From NCBI GenBank assembly GCA_024278955.1, contig JAJRSE010000142.1, positions 1 to 64,000 of the forward strand: DNA of 64,000 nt. Direction: 5' to 3'. The position numbers were made by a program, and so were the translations under genes. The notes beneath the pieces are model-generated. The model worked only from the letters and a program-made list of their open reading frames with translations, searched no databases and was not told where the DNA came from. Positions 20,070 to 27,476 of the stretch are shown here, one piece after another (position 1 is the stretch's first letter; each line of letters begins with the position of its first letter). The DNA is from Planctomycetota bacterium (GTDB lineage Bacteria > Planctomycetota > Planctomycetia > Pirellulales > Lacipirellulaceae).

Positions 20070-20116
20070 AATGGGGTTTTGTCCTATTGGTAGGGGTCCC
20101 ATGTTTTGGGACTTTA
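20070..20116 (+). repeat. Dispersed repeat, TGGGGTTTTGTCC family, copy 3
   Basis: This copy starts AATGGGGTTTTGTCC at 20070, continues with GGTAGGGGTCCCATG, and is the inverted counterpart of 364-410. The downstream flank to about 20240 again contains several TTTTGTCCC/TTTTTGTCCC words. Confidence 0.7.
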
Positions 20117-20269
20117 TTCGGGGTTTTTGTCCCTCGGGAAATTTGCAAGTGACTTGGTTGGTAGGGTTTGCTGGAATCGAGGGGGACAAAATAGGGCGAA
20201 TTTTGTCTTTGCGCGTTGTGTTTTGTCCCATGCGATTTTGGGTACCTCCGGGTGGTTTCTGGGTGAGTG

Positions 20270-20485
20270 TTGAACCACGACGACACGGCGAGAATTTTAC
20301 CGCAGAGGACGCGGAGCAGCGCAGAGGAAAATTTTCAAGAATGCCATAGAACCTGATGAGGCTCGAAGGCTATTGTCGCGAAACGGGGCGCGAGGTTCCA
20401 GGAGAATATTTGGCCGGGGGGGGTTGTTGGCTCATTCATTTGGAGAAAGTTTTGGACAGGATGAACAGGATGGACAGGATTTTTT
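20270..20485 (+). repeat. Cluster of three dispersed tandem-word repeats
   Basis: Positions 20270-20292 hold TGAACCACGACGACACGGCG, 20295-20327 hold a TTTTACCGCAGAGGACGCGG-type stretch, and 20454-20485 hold GGACAGGATGAACAGGATGG and one further unit. Each is an imperfect 9-10-base tandem repeat in non-coding DNA. Confidence 0.6.
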
Positions 20486-20713
20486 GGTTCCTCAGGAATT
20501 TTAGTGGCCAAGTCGAGCCATGCCTAAGCAATCAAAATGCCCTGAAGGGGCAGAATAGGGCAGCCCAGGACGCGAGCCCTGAGTGCCTTGCCTTGTTGCC
20601 AATGGAGCCCTGAAGGGCGGCATAGCGAGGCCGTTTGTAGGTCGCCTTTCGAGGGCTTTGTTGCTTGCATGAGAAAGCTGCTGCTCATTCTCAATGCCAT
20701 ACTCAAAGAAAAC

Positions 20714-20912
20714 GTAACCGTTCACGGCGATGAAAGAAGAAAAAGGAAAAAGCCACAGATAAACACGGATAGACGCAGATGAAAAAGAAATTTTTAGAGA
20801 AACTTCGATTATCGAAAGAGAAACCTAACGGAAAAACTCCGAACTCATCCAAAAAATCAGTGTTTATCTGTGTTCATCTGTGGCTAATTTTTCCCACCTC
20901 GTGAACGGTTAC
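20714..20912. repeat. Nested inverted-repeat element, about 200 bp
   Basis: The outer arms are GTAACCGTTCACG (20714-20726) and its exact complement (20900-20912). Inner arms are AGCCACAGATAAACACGGAT (from 20751) and, inverted, ATCTGTGTTCATCTGTGGCT (20866-20885). The tract between is A-rich and non-coding. The outer word also occurs as CGTGAGCGGTTAC at 74-86. Confidence 0.6.
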
Positions 20913-20972
20913 AAGAAAACAAACCCTGGATTTGTAAACAAAACACTTGACGTTTAAGACAGTCGCTACGAA

Positions 20973-21491
20973 CTACTGTGGCGTACTGGAGAAAAGTTTT
21001 GCAACTACTTGCGAATCATCTTCGTAAATCAAGTATCCTGGCTTGTCTGTCGTCAAATCGCGAACGACGACATCGTGATCGGTCACCAATTGTACGAGAT
21101 ACCGAATGTGAGACATACACTCGGTTGCTGAGCACTTGAACCAGCACAAACCATTGTCTTCACGATGAGGCTTACGCGAACGAACAAATCGGCCAGGAAT
21201 CGGTAGATTGGACTTGAACCAATCGATCGTTCGTCGAATTTCGGCCCGTTCAGACTCGGCGAGCGCGCCGTTTTCCAACAATTCGTATGCCGCTGCGAAT
21301 ATGCCCCGCGGTTTGGACGTATCTTCGTCGAGTTGACCAGTAACGAAACGGATAAACATTGCAGAGTGACAAGCTCGTTTTGCAAGAGAATGTTTTCTGA
21401 TAACCGGGCGGTGGCCAGCGACTTTCAATCCAAATTTCGAGCTCAACCGCCGCTTCGATTCAGGGATTGGTTCGTCGTTTTCGGTTGCCAT
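20973..21491 (-). CDS. Hypothetical protein
   Basis: 172 residues, not recognised. It is mostly charged, with no membrane segment or signal peptide. Features are a central helical, Glu-rich part (LENGALAESERAEIRRTIDW) and a Cys pair in CWFKCSATEC (about 117-126). It starts inside the 3' end of the upstream antitoxin-like gene (49-base overlap), so it may be translated with it. It lies in accessory DNA between repeats and may be a transferred gene. Confidence 0.5.
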   Translation of the reverse strand: MATENDEPIPESKRRLSSKFGLKVAGHRPVIRKHSLAKRACHSAMFIRFVTGQLDEDTSKPRGIFAAAYELLENGALAESERAEIRRTIDWFKSNLPIPGRFVRSRKPHREDNGLCWFKCSATECMSHIRYLVQLVTDHDVVVRDLTTDKPGYLIYEDDSQVVAKLFSSTPQ

Positions 21492-21631
21492 ATCGGACGT
21501 CCCGACTTCGCTAATCGCTGGGCAGCATCCTCCGCGATGGCATTGATGTTCCCGCCGAATCGCTCTGATATTTCGCGGCGTGTACGATGAATCTCTGCGA
21601 TCACCGTGTCAGCTTTCGGTTTCTGTATCAT
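21443..21631 (-). CDS. Antitoxin-like small protein
   Basis: This 62-residue protein resembles the one at 29629-29829: both begin with a helical segment of the form (L/I)xE(V/I)xRxRxxxxEQFxGxxxA (here IAEIHRTRREISERFGGNI). Each overlaps the 3' end of a PIN-domain toxin gene, here by 23 bases. I infer an antitoxin of a VapBC-like pair with toxin-first gene order. Its toxin partner here is frameshifted. Confidence 0.55.
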   Translation of the reverse strand: MIQKPKADTVIAEIHRTRREISERFGGNINAIAEDAAQRLAKSGRPIWQPKTTNQSLNRSGG

Positions 21632-22099
21632 CGCCTAACAGCTCCTCAGGTGTGCAAATAATCGGTAGGGGAATCCCGAAATCGTTTAGCACGTCGTGTA
21701 TCCGTGGTAGTATCTTTGCATTCGCTATGTGCTTACAATTCCACGTCAATAGGTATTGTATCCGATGGTGGGCGACGCATGCAATGTGCAGCGCGTCAAC
21801 CTGAGCTTTCAGCGGTAAAATTGCCCGCGACATGATCTCGTTGGCAATTCTTGGGATTTCTGGGTCTGGCGGTAGGACCGCAATCCCGTCCAGAGTTTGC
21901 ATCCGATCGGCGGCGAGCGCCGGGTCGCCAGCAGAGACCTCGTCGATTACGTATTGCGACACGACAAGTTCGTAGTTGGTTCGTTCATTGTTCCACCATC
22001 GGTGAGTCTATAATTGGTGAGCAGCCAATATACGACTTGCGAACTTGGACGTTGTCGCAAATTGCTGACGACAGAGGTTTCAATATAAACGGTGTTCAT
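21609..22099 (-). pseudogene. PIN-domain (VapC-like) toxin, frameshifted
   Basis: The N-terminal part (ATG 22099, MNTVYIETSVVSNLRQRPS) and the C-terminal part (frame ending at 21609) are in different frames. They align end to end with the intact toxin at 29813-30298: VYIETSV / VYIETTI at the start, and YLLTWNCKHIAN / YLLTWNCTHIAN and the PIICTPEEL / PVICTPDQL ending later. The frame change falls near 22000-22010, where the conserved WW would be read from CGATGGTGG. The reading is consistent with a one-base deletion or insertion. PIN toxins are usually RNases cleaving tRNA or rRNA. This copy is probably inactive unless recoded. Confidence 0.75.
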
Positions 22100-22206
22100 T
22101 CTGGTAGTTTCGTTTGTCGTTCTTGTGTTGCTTGCCAAGGGAGCAGAACACGATTGCGTGTCTTTCGGTAAGGTTCACATCCATCGACTGGTAACCACGA
22201 CCATGT

Positions 22207-22461
22207 TTAGGCAACAGTTGTATCGACACTTGGTTTTGCTAGCTCCTGAATCTGCTCTCGGAGTTCTTGGTTCTCCTTCTTCAATTGAGAAAGGTATACT
22301 CCGACCATGAAGAAGCAGACAGGCAAAAAACCGTAAAACGCTATCGCCCCGATATCGCGCGTACTCCCCAGGAATCGTCCTGCGACGTTACCGAAGACAG
22401 TGAGCAATGAAAGCGCGGCACAAAATTTCGCCGATTGCCATGGGCCGATTTTGTCTCGCAT
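22207..22461 (-). CDS. Small membrane protein with C-terminal coiled coil
   Basis: The 84-residue protein has two hydrophobic segments (about 12-25 and GAIAFYGFLPVCFFMVGVYL at 38-57). A short heptad stretch, QLKKENQELREQIQELAK, follows. It is not assignable to a family. It is one of several minus-strand accessory genes between 21 and 23.3 kb. Its stop codon lies in GCCTAAAC, similar to an attC core, but no matching second core was found downstream. Confidence 0.5.
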   Translation of the reverse strand: MRDKIGPWQSAKFCAALSLLTVFGNVAGRFLGSTRDIGAIAFYGFLPVCFFMVGVYLSQLKKENQELREQIQELAKPSVDTTVA

Positions 22462-22533
22462 TGCATACCTCTTCGGTTGATGTTATTGCCCGACGAACGA
22501 CCAAGCTACCTGCCGCGTGAGACGTTGCCAAAA

Positions 22534-23259
22534 TTAGCGAGGTAGTTCGCGGTCAGGTTCAGTGGATAGATGTTCTGTCGCACTTTGTGCTTCTGGTAAA
22601 GTGTTTTCTACGGCGAGTTCAATATCGTTGCTGTGCGAACGTCTGAGTTGACCTGTGCCGTCATCGTCGACGATGTACCTTGAGCTGGTATTCGATCCAA
22701 TGATTCGTATCGTCTTGGCAAGATCGCGAGGTACAACTATGGCAAAACAATAGTACGCCATGTCCATTGTAAACTCCATGGGCCGAGTGCGTCTAATTTG
22801 ACACACAAGTTCAGTCTCAATGAGGCGTGGAGTCTCGATCCACACCCGAACAGAACCAGAACCTTCGGTATCACGTATCAGAAGCAATGTGTCAGAATCG
22901 AAATTCAAATCGGCGTTCTCAACGGCGGAAAGAAACTCGTCTTTCCGATTCCAATGTTGTTGACTAGCAACACCTTGAAGAAAAGCTTCAAGCTCAGCCC
23001 TTGAGCGGATAACGGAGGAGTCAAATGCCTTGTAACCATGTTCTCGCATGGGAATATCGATGAAATGGAGCATCACACCAGTACCATCGCGGAGTAGATC
23101 ATGCTTCTGGACGACTTCAGCGGCAGTCTGTCGTGCAGGCGCCACGTTTTCACCATTTGGTCGCGGTGGGGCAGGCTGTTTGCCGCAGCCCAAGATGAGG
23201 ATTGCGAGCAGCGAGAAGAGTCGGTGATTTGCAAACAGTATGCTAGCGTTGTCAGACAT
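22534..23259 (-). CDS. Hypothetical lipoprotein
   Basis: 241 residues, not recognised. A lipoprotein signal (LFSLLAILILGC, Cys at about 25) is followed by a Pro-rich linker and a globular domain at about 45-205 with conserved-looking aromatic and acidic residues (ENADLNFDSDTLLLIRD). The C-terminus is polar. The gene begins 22 bases after a sequence (23281-23352) that is duplicated next to the integrase relic at 31 kb. Confidence 0.55.
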   Translation of the reverse strand: MSDNASILFANHRLFSLLAILILGCGKQPAPPRPNGENVAPARQTAAEVVQKHDLLRDGTGVMLHFIDIPMREHGYKAFDSSVIRSRAELEAFLQGVASQQHWNRKDEFLSAVENADLNFDSDTLLLIRDTEGSGSVRVWIETPRLIETELVCQIRRTRPMEFTMDMAYYCFAIVVPRDLAKTIRIIGSNTSSRYIVDDDGTGQLRRSHSNDIELAVENTLPEAQSATEHLSTEPDRELPR

Positions 23260-23280
23260 CGTGGCACCAACTGTGAGACA

Positions 23281-23352
23281 GAACTTGGTTTATTAGATTG
23301 AAACTTCTTCAGTAAGCTGGTTGACAGGGGGGAATGAGCGAAGTGTGCATGC
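23281..23352 (-). repeat. Duplicate of the attI-like segment
   Basis: GAACTTG...TTATTAGATTGAAACTTCT... and then GTTGACAG-G-GGGGAAT...GTGCATGCG parallel 31129-31163 and 31193-31224 almost base for base. The copy at 31 kb has about 30 extra bases forming a hairpin. Similarity stops at GAACTTG on the gene side and just before bioB on the other. Confidence 0.6.
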
Positions 23353-23353
23353 G

Positions 23354-24421
23354 TCACCCGTCCTGCTTTTGCTGTTGGGCGTCGCAGGATTTGCTTGATG
23401 CGACTTCGACTGATTGGGTGACTTCGAAGCCTAGGTCGTTGATCATATTGTAGTCGGCTTCGGGGAGCTGGCCTTGGGTGGTGAGGTAGTCGCCGACGAA
23501 GATTGAGTTGGCGGCGTAGAGGCCTAAGGCTTGGAGGCTACGCAAGTGGAGTTCGCGGCCGCCGGCGATTCGGATTTCTCGCTCGGGGTTTACCAAACGG
23601 AACATGGCGAGCACTTTGAGGCAGTAGTTGGGCGTAAGGTCTTTTTGGCCGGAGAGTGGGGTGCCTTCGATGGGGTTGAGAAAGTTGACCGGGATCGACT
23701 CGACCTTGAGGTCTCGCAATTGGATTGCCATGTCGACCACATCACGGGGGCTTTCGCCCATACCGACGATTCCGCCAGAGCAGAGTTCCATGCCGGCGTC
23801 GCGGACGGCGTGAAGCGTGTCGACTCGATCTTGGTAGGTGTGGGTCGTGCAAACCTCGCGATAGAATTCTTCGCCCGTGTTGAGGTTGTGGTTTACGCGA
23901 TTGACGCCGCAGGCAGCGAGTCGGTCGGCTTGTTCGGGGGTGAGGAGTCCGAGGCAGGCGCAGACGTCGAGGTCGAATTGTTTTTTGATTTCGGGAACAA
24001 TTTCTTCGACGGCGGCCATCTCGCGTTCGCTAGGTCCGCGTGCCGAGATGACGATGCAATAGGTTTTTGCTTTCCGCTCGGCGGCGGCTTGGGCGCCGGC
24101 CATGAGTTCGTCGCGGCGCAAGATGTTGTATTTGGAGATTTCGGCAGATGAGTCTTTCGACTGCGAACAGTAGCCGCAATCTTCGGGGCAGAGTCCGCTT
24201 TTGGCGTTCATGAGAAAGTAGAGCTGGACGGAGCGTCCGAAGTAGTGGTGTCGCACGCGGAAGGCGGCTTGGAGTAAGTCGAGCACTTCGAGGTCGGGGG
24301 CGGCGAGAATTTGCAGGGCCTCGTCGGCTGTGAGCTGTTCGCCTTCCAGCACGCGGGTGGCGAGGGATTGCCAGGGGGTGTCGGTAGAAGTAGGTAAGGC
24401 TTGGGCGGGAGAATTATTCAT
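23354..24421 (-). CDS. bioB: Biotin synthase BioB
   Basis: BioB is a radical-SAM enzyme that inserts sulfur into dethiobiotin, the last step of biotin synthesis. The 355 residues include the cluster motif CPEDCGYCSQS (about 78-88) with the CX3CX2C ligands, LCSGGIVGMGES and the family ending (RIAGGRELHLRSLQALGLYA). Length is normal apart from about 40 extra N-terminal residues and a short Gln-rich C-terminal tail. No other bio gene is nearby. Confidence 0.96.
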   Translation of the reverse strand: MNNSPAQALPTSTDTPWQSLATRVLEGEQLTADEALQILAAPDLEVLDLLQAAFRVRHHYFGRSVQLYFLMNAKSGLCPEDCGYCSQSKDSSAEISKYNILRRDELMAGAQAAAERKAKTYCIVISARGPSEREMAAVEEIVPEIKKQFDLDVCACLGLLTPEQADRLAACGVNRVNHNLNTGEEFYREVCTTHTYQDRVDTLHAVRDAGMELCSGGIVGMGESPRDVVDMAIQLRDLKVESIPVNFLNPIEGTPLSGQKDLTPNYCLKVLAMFRLVNPEREIRIAGGRELHLRSLQALGLYAANSIFVGDYLTTQGQLPEADYNMINDLGFEVTQSVEVASSKSCDAQQQKQDG

Positions 24422-24470
24422 GGCGTGGTGTCAGGGAGGTGAGATGTGGTTTTCGGTGGTTTTTTGTTCT

Positions 24471-24642
24471 CTAGTAGTCTACCGCAGCTCAACATTCGAG
24501 TTGGGTGCCACTGCTGGCTTGCCCAGCAGTGGACGCCGGGTACCCGCTTCGCACTGCTGGACGAGCCAGCAGTGGCACCCGAAAACTAAGCAGCGGTGGA
24601 ATACTAGTAGTATCGGTACCTTGGGCGGCGATGCAAGGTACC
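24471..24642. repeat. Inverted-repeat element containing paired GGGTGCCACTGCTGG hairpins
   Basis: GGGTGCCACTGCTGGCTTGC...CAGTGG (24503-24532) and an inverted copy (24551-24580) face each other, and each is itself a hairpin (CACTGCTGG / CCAGCAGTG). Imperfect outer arms are CTAGTAGTCTACCGCAGCT (24471) and its relative ending near 24610. A further perfect 9-bp hairpin, GGTACCTTG / CAAGGTACC, lies at 24615-24642. The same paired unit occurs at 30368-30609. It fills the bioB-PSP1 gap. Confidence 0.65.
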
Positions 24643-24732
24643 TGCTTCGTTCTTGCGGGGGCTGGCTTGGCAAAATTGTTGAGAGGCGTCAGAATGGAGT
24701 TTTGGCGTCATTACCTTGATTTGGCTTGTTAA

Positions 24733-25287
24733 ATGGGTTTTCATCTTGTTCGTTATAGTTTGTTGGGCCAAGTAGGGCGGTTTGTTTCGGCTGACTCGAC
24801 GCGGTATCCTCGGCGTTCGCGGGTGATTGTACGCAGCGTGCGCGGGCTGGAAGTTGGCGAGGTGCTTGCCGAGCCTGAGCCGACCGATGAGGTATTGGAA
24901 TCGAATGGTCAGATTTTGCGGCGGATGACGGTTGAGGACGAGCTGCTCGAAGCGCGGCTCGAAAGACATCGGCACGAGGCGTTTGAGGCTTGCACGGCGA
25001 TTCTTGCAGAGCATCGGGTGGCGGCTGCGTTGGTCGACGTGGAACATCTTTTTGATGGCGAGGGGCTTTTTTTCTACTTCCTTGGCGAGGTGCCGCCGGA
25101 AGCTACGGAGTTGACCCAGAAGTTGGCCGAGACCTATGAGACGACGGTAGAGTTTCGGCAGTTTGCCAAAACGCTCGCCGAAGGTTGCGGGCCGGGGTGC
25201 GGTACCGAAGAGGCGAAAGGGCAGGGGGGGTGTGCGAGTTGTACTTCGTGTGCCGTGGCTTCGGCTTGTGGGGTGAAGGGGAAGTAG
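24733..25287 (+). CDS. PSP1 C-terminal domain protein with Cys-rich tail
   Basis: The 184-residue protein is homologous to the PSP1/RicT (YaaT) domain (IVRSVRGLEVGEVL near the start, LFDGEGLFFYFLGEVPPEA and TVEFRQFA in the core). In Bacillus, RicT works in an Fe-S-containing complex affecting RNA processing. Here the last 36 residues hold six Cys (GCGPGCG, then CASCTSCAVASAC), which could bind a metal or cluster. It is shorter than RicT. No clear ribosome binding site precedes ATG 24733. Confidence 0.8.
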   Translation: MGFHLVRYSLLGQVGRFVSADSTRYPRRSRVIVRSVRGLEVGEVLAEPEPTDEVLESNGQILRRMTVEDELLEARLERHRHEAFEACTAILAEHRVAAALVDVEHLFDGEGLFFYFLGEVPPEATELTQKLAETYETTVEFRQFAKTLAEGCGPGCGTEEAKGQGGCASCTSCAVASACGVKGK

Positions 25288-25307
25288 CGGACCGCGTGGC
25301 GGGCTGT

Positions 25308-25427
25308 CTGTGGTGTTTTTTTCTGTGATGTTTTTTTCTGTGATGTTTTTTTCTGTGATGTTTTTTTCTGTGGTGTTTTTTTCTGTGATGTTTTTTTCTG
25401 TGATGTTTTTTTCTGTGATGTTTTTTA
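25308..25427. repeat. 15-bp tandem repeat, eight units
   Basis: The unit CTGTGATGTTTTTTT is repeated eight times without interruption (two units have CTGTGGTG). The last unit runs into the stop codon of the convergent TPR gene (25425-25427). Because 15 is divisible by three, the plus strand is open across it (FFSVM repeated), but there is no sign that it is translated. Confidence 0.9.
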
Positions 25428-25742
25428 TGGGCTGCCGAGCGAGGTTAGGAATTCGCTCATTTCTCCGGCGGCGTGGGAGTCGCCTTGAGTGCGGGCTTGT
25501 TCGATGCCGTCGCGGAGCGCGGTGCGGGCTTCGTCGGTTCGTTCGAGGCGTGCTAGCTGTTGGGCGGCCATGAAGAAGGCGGGGATGTAGGGCGGCTGGT
25601 CGGCGAAAAGCTCTCGGAATTTTTCGAGGCTTTTGTCGTGCTCGTTTTCTTTGTCGAGTTCCATCGCGAGGCTGTAACGGAGGAATGTGTCGGAGGGGTC
25701 GTCGACCAACATGGTTTCGATTTTTTCGCGTCGGGTTGGCAT
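25425..25742 (-). CDS. Small TPR-like protein
   Basis: 105 residues, all predicted helical, with tetratricopeptide-like periodicity (RYSLAMELDKENEHDKSLEK, then YIPAFFMAAQQLARLERTDE and ARTALRDGIEQA). It is likely a small protein-interaction module in the cytoplasm. AAGGA precedes ATG 25742 by 8 bases. Its stop codon abuts the 15-bp tandem repeat. It lies 24 bases downstream of the beta-propeller gene on the same strand. Confidence 0.75.
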   Translation of the reverse strand: MPTRREKIETMLVDDPSDTFLRYSLAMELDKENEHDKSLEKFRELFADQPPYIPAFFMAAQQLARLERTDEARTALRDGIEQARTQGDSHAAGEMSEFLTSLGSP

Positions 25743-25766
25743 TGGGAGTTCCTTCTTGTAGTTCGT

Positions 25767-26843
25767 TTATAGTTTGCCGGTGATTTTGAGTAGGACGCCT
25801 TGGGTGGGGCTGTCGGTAGGGCCCAAGGCGGTGACGTAGAGGGTGCCGTCGGGAGTGAAGGCCATGGCGGTGGGCCTGGCGACGGAGGCGATTTTTACCG
25901 CTTGGCAGGCTTGTTGTCCGGCGGTGTAGGCGTCGTCTAAACGGTAGATGCCACCGAGGGACTCGTCGGTTTGAGAAAAATCGGCGGCGTAGAGTTGTCC
26001 TGTCGGGCTGTAAGCCAAAGCGAGCAGGTCGTTCAGGCCGATGTCGAGGCTCATTGCCAAGGCTGCCGTTTTAGGCACATAGAAAGTGATTGTGCTGTCT
26101 CGCGGTGTTTCAAAATTCCCCAACCGCCCGACGACCAAAAAAGTAGGGCGAGAGCTGGGTGTGATTGCGATGGCGGTGGTTGGGCCAAGGTGGGCGGACT
26201 GTTTGGGCGTGGCAATAGGTTGGAGGTAGGCGAGGCGGTTGGCCTCGATGGCGGACTTGAGAACCCAACCTTTTTCTGCGTTCGACCAGGTGCTGAACAG
26301 GGCGTGTTCGGTTTTGGCGAGTCCGAAGAAGAGGCCATCGTCGGTGGCTGAGCTGTCGCCTGAGCGAACGGGACCCGCGAGGTGGGAGGCATTTTCCGCA
26401 GTCATTACCGTGTTGTCGTTGTTGATTTGGTAAACACTTAGAACGCCCTGGGGCTTTTGGGGGCTTCTGCCACCCACGACGAGCAAAGTACGTGTGAGGA
26501 ATGCGAGCCCAACGGGCCCGAGCTGGATGGCAGGATCTTCGGAAAAAGAACTTGGGGCGAAACCGGTAATGACTTCGGTGGTTTCGTTTGGCTGATTGGT
26601 TGTCGTCCGAATCACCCGACCGGCGCCGCCCTCGGCGAGGAAAAGCTGTTGGGGGCCGTTTTTTGCGTTGCTTGGACGGACAACGAGCCCCGAGGGCTGG
26701 TCCAAATTTCCGAGGACCGTTGCGACCGAAAAGTTGGCGGTCTCGTCGCCCAAGGGGAGCAAGTTTTTAGCCGACTCTTGAGCAAACGCATTGGACACAA
26801 CGGCAAAAACAAGAATCGCAGTTGCTGGAATGATTCGATGCAC
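25767..26843 (-). CDS. Secreted beta-propeller (NHL/SMP-30-like) protein
   Basis: From GTG 26843 (GGGGAT upstream) the product has 358 residues with a signal peptide (RIIPATAILVFAVVSNAFAQ). The frame is open to 27029, but that part overlaps leuD and lacks a signal. Repeated blade-like segments are seen (LDQPSGLVVRPSN, LLALAYSPTGQLYAADFSQ, RPTAMAFTPDGTLYVTALGP), as in NHL-type or sorbosone-dehydrogenase-like propellers. No catalytic motif is obvious. It follows leuD by 26 bases and may be cotranscribed. Confidence 0.75.
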   Translation of the reverse strand: MHRIIPATAILVFAVVSNAFAQESAKNLLPLGDETANFSVATVLGNLDQPSGLVVRPSNAKNGPQQLFLAEGGAGRVIRTTTNQPNETTEVITGFAPSSFSEDPAIQLGPVGLAFLTRTLLVVGGRSPQKPQGVLSVYQINNDNTVMTAENASHLAGPVRSGDSSATDDGLFFGLAKTEHALFSTWSNAEKGWVLKSAIEANRLAYLQPIATPKQSAHLGPTTAIAITPSSRPTFLVVGRLGNFETPRDSTITFYVPKTAALAMSLDIGLNDLLALAYSPTGQLYAADFSQTDESLGGIYRLDDAYTAGQQACQAVKIASVARPTAMAFTPDGTLYVTALGPTDSPTQGVLLKITGKL

Positions 26844-26869
26844 TGGTGGTATCCCCAAGCAAATGCAAA

Positions 26870-27469
26870 TCACGAAGCCGTGATTCCGTGGGCAGCTTCG
26901 TAGGCGGTGATTTCTTTTTCGTGTTCGAGCGTGAGGCCGATATCGTCTAGGCCTTTGAGCAAATTTTGCCGGCGGAAGGCGTCGACTTCGATTGGGGTCG
27001 AAAAGCCGTGGTCGTCGCTTAGAGTACACGAATTGAGATCTGCGGTGAGCTGATAGCCCGGGTGTTTGGCGGCACGAGAGAATAGTTCTTCGACGGTTTC
27101 TTCGGAGAGGCGAATTGGCAACATGCTGTTTTTGAAGCAGTTGTTGTAAAAGATGTCGGCGAAGCTGGGGGCGATGATGACTCGAAAGCCGTAGTCTTCC
27201 AGGGCCCAGGGCGCGTGTTCGCGGCTCGAGCCGCAGCCGAAGTTTCGGCGGGCGAGTAGGATGCTGGCGTCAGCGGCTTCGGGGCGGTTGAGTTCGAAGT
27301 CAGGGTTGGGGGAGCCGTCGTCGAGTTGGGACCAATCCCAGAACAAGAATTCGCCAAAACCGGTACGTTCGATCCGTTTCAGGAATTGTTTGGGGATGAT
27401 TTGGTCGGTATCGATATTGGCACGGTCCATCGCGACGACCAGGCCGGTGTGGGTGGTAAAACTCTTCAT
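26870..27469 (-). CDS. leuD: 3-isopropylmalate dehydratase small subunit LeuD
   Basis: With LeuC this forms the isomerase converting 2- to 3-isopropylmalate in leucine synthesis. The translation from ATG 27469 (199 residues) begins exactly like the family ([20 protein letters not shown], then TDQIIPKQF). It contains [20 protein letters not shown] and the usual [18 protein letters not shown]. The longer frame to 27607 overlaps leuC and is rejected. It lies 7 bases after leuC. Confidence 0.95.
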   Translation of the reverse strand: MKSFTTHTGLVVAMDRANIDTDQIIPKQFLKRIERTGFGEFLFWDWSQLDDGSPNPDFELNRPEAADASILLARRNFGCGSSREHAPWALEDYGFRVIIAPSFADIFYNNCFKNSMLPIRLSEETVEELFSRAAKHPGYQLTADLNSCTLSDDHGFSTPIEVDAFRRQNLLKGLDDIGLTLEHEKEITAYEAAHGITAS

Positions 27470-27476
27470 AGGTTGA

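Noticed and set aside
20973..23259. A second integron cassette array
   Set aside because: Gene sizes, direction and the duplicated attI-like edge suggest it, and one stop codon lies in GCCTAAAC. However, I could not find paired core boxes or arms after any gene, so I do not call attC sites here.
23531..24151. 206-codon frame antisense to bioB (+)
   Set aside because: A shadow of bioB codon bias on the opposite strand; bioB is certain.
25308..25427. CRISPR array
   Set aside because: The repeats are direct and contiguous, with no unique spacers. No cas genes are present in the window.
25310..25573. 87-codon frame (+) through the 15-bp repeat
   Set aside because: The open frame exists only because the repeat length is a multiple of three; the rest overlaps the TPR-like gene.
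26844..27029. N-terminal extension of the beta-propeller gene into leuD
   Set aside because: The extension overlaps leuD and is Arg-rich; the signal peptide begins at GTG 26843.
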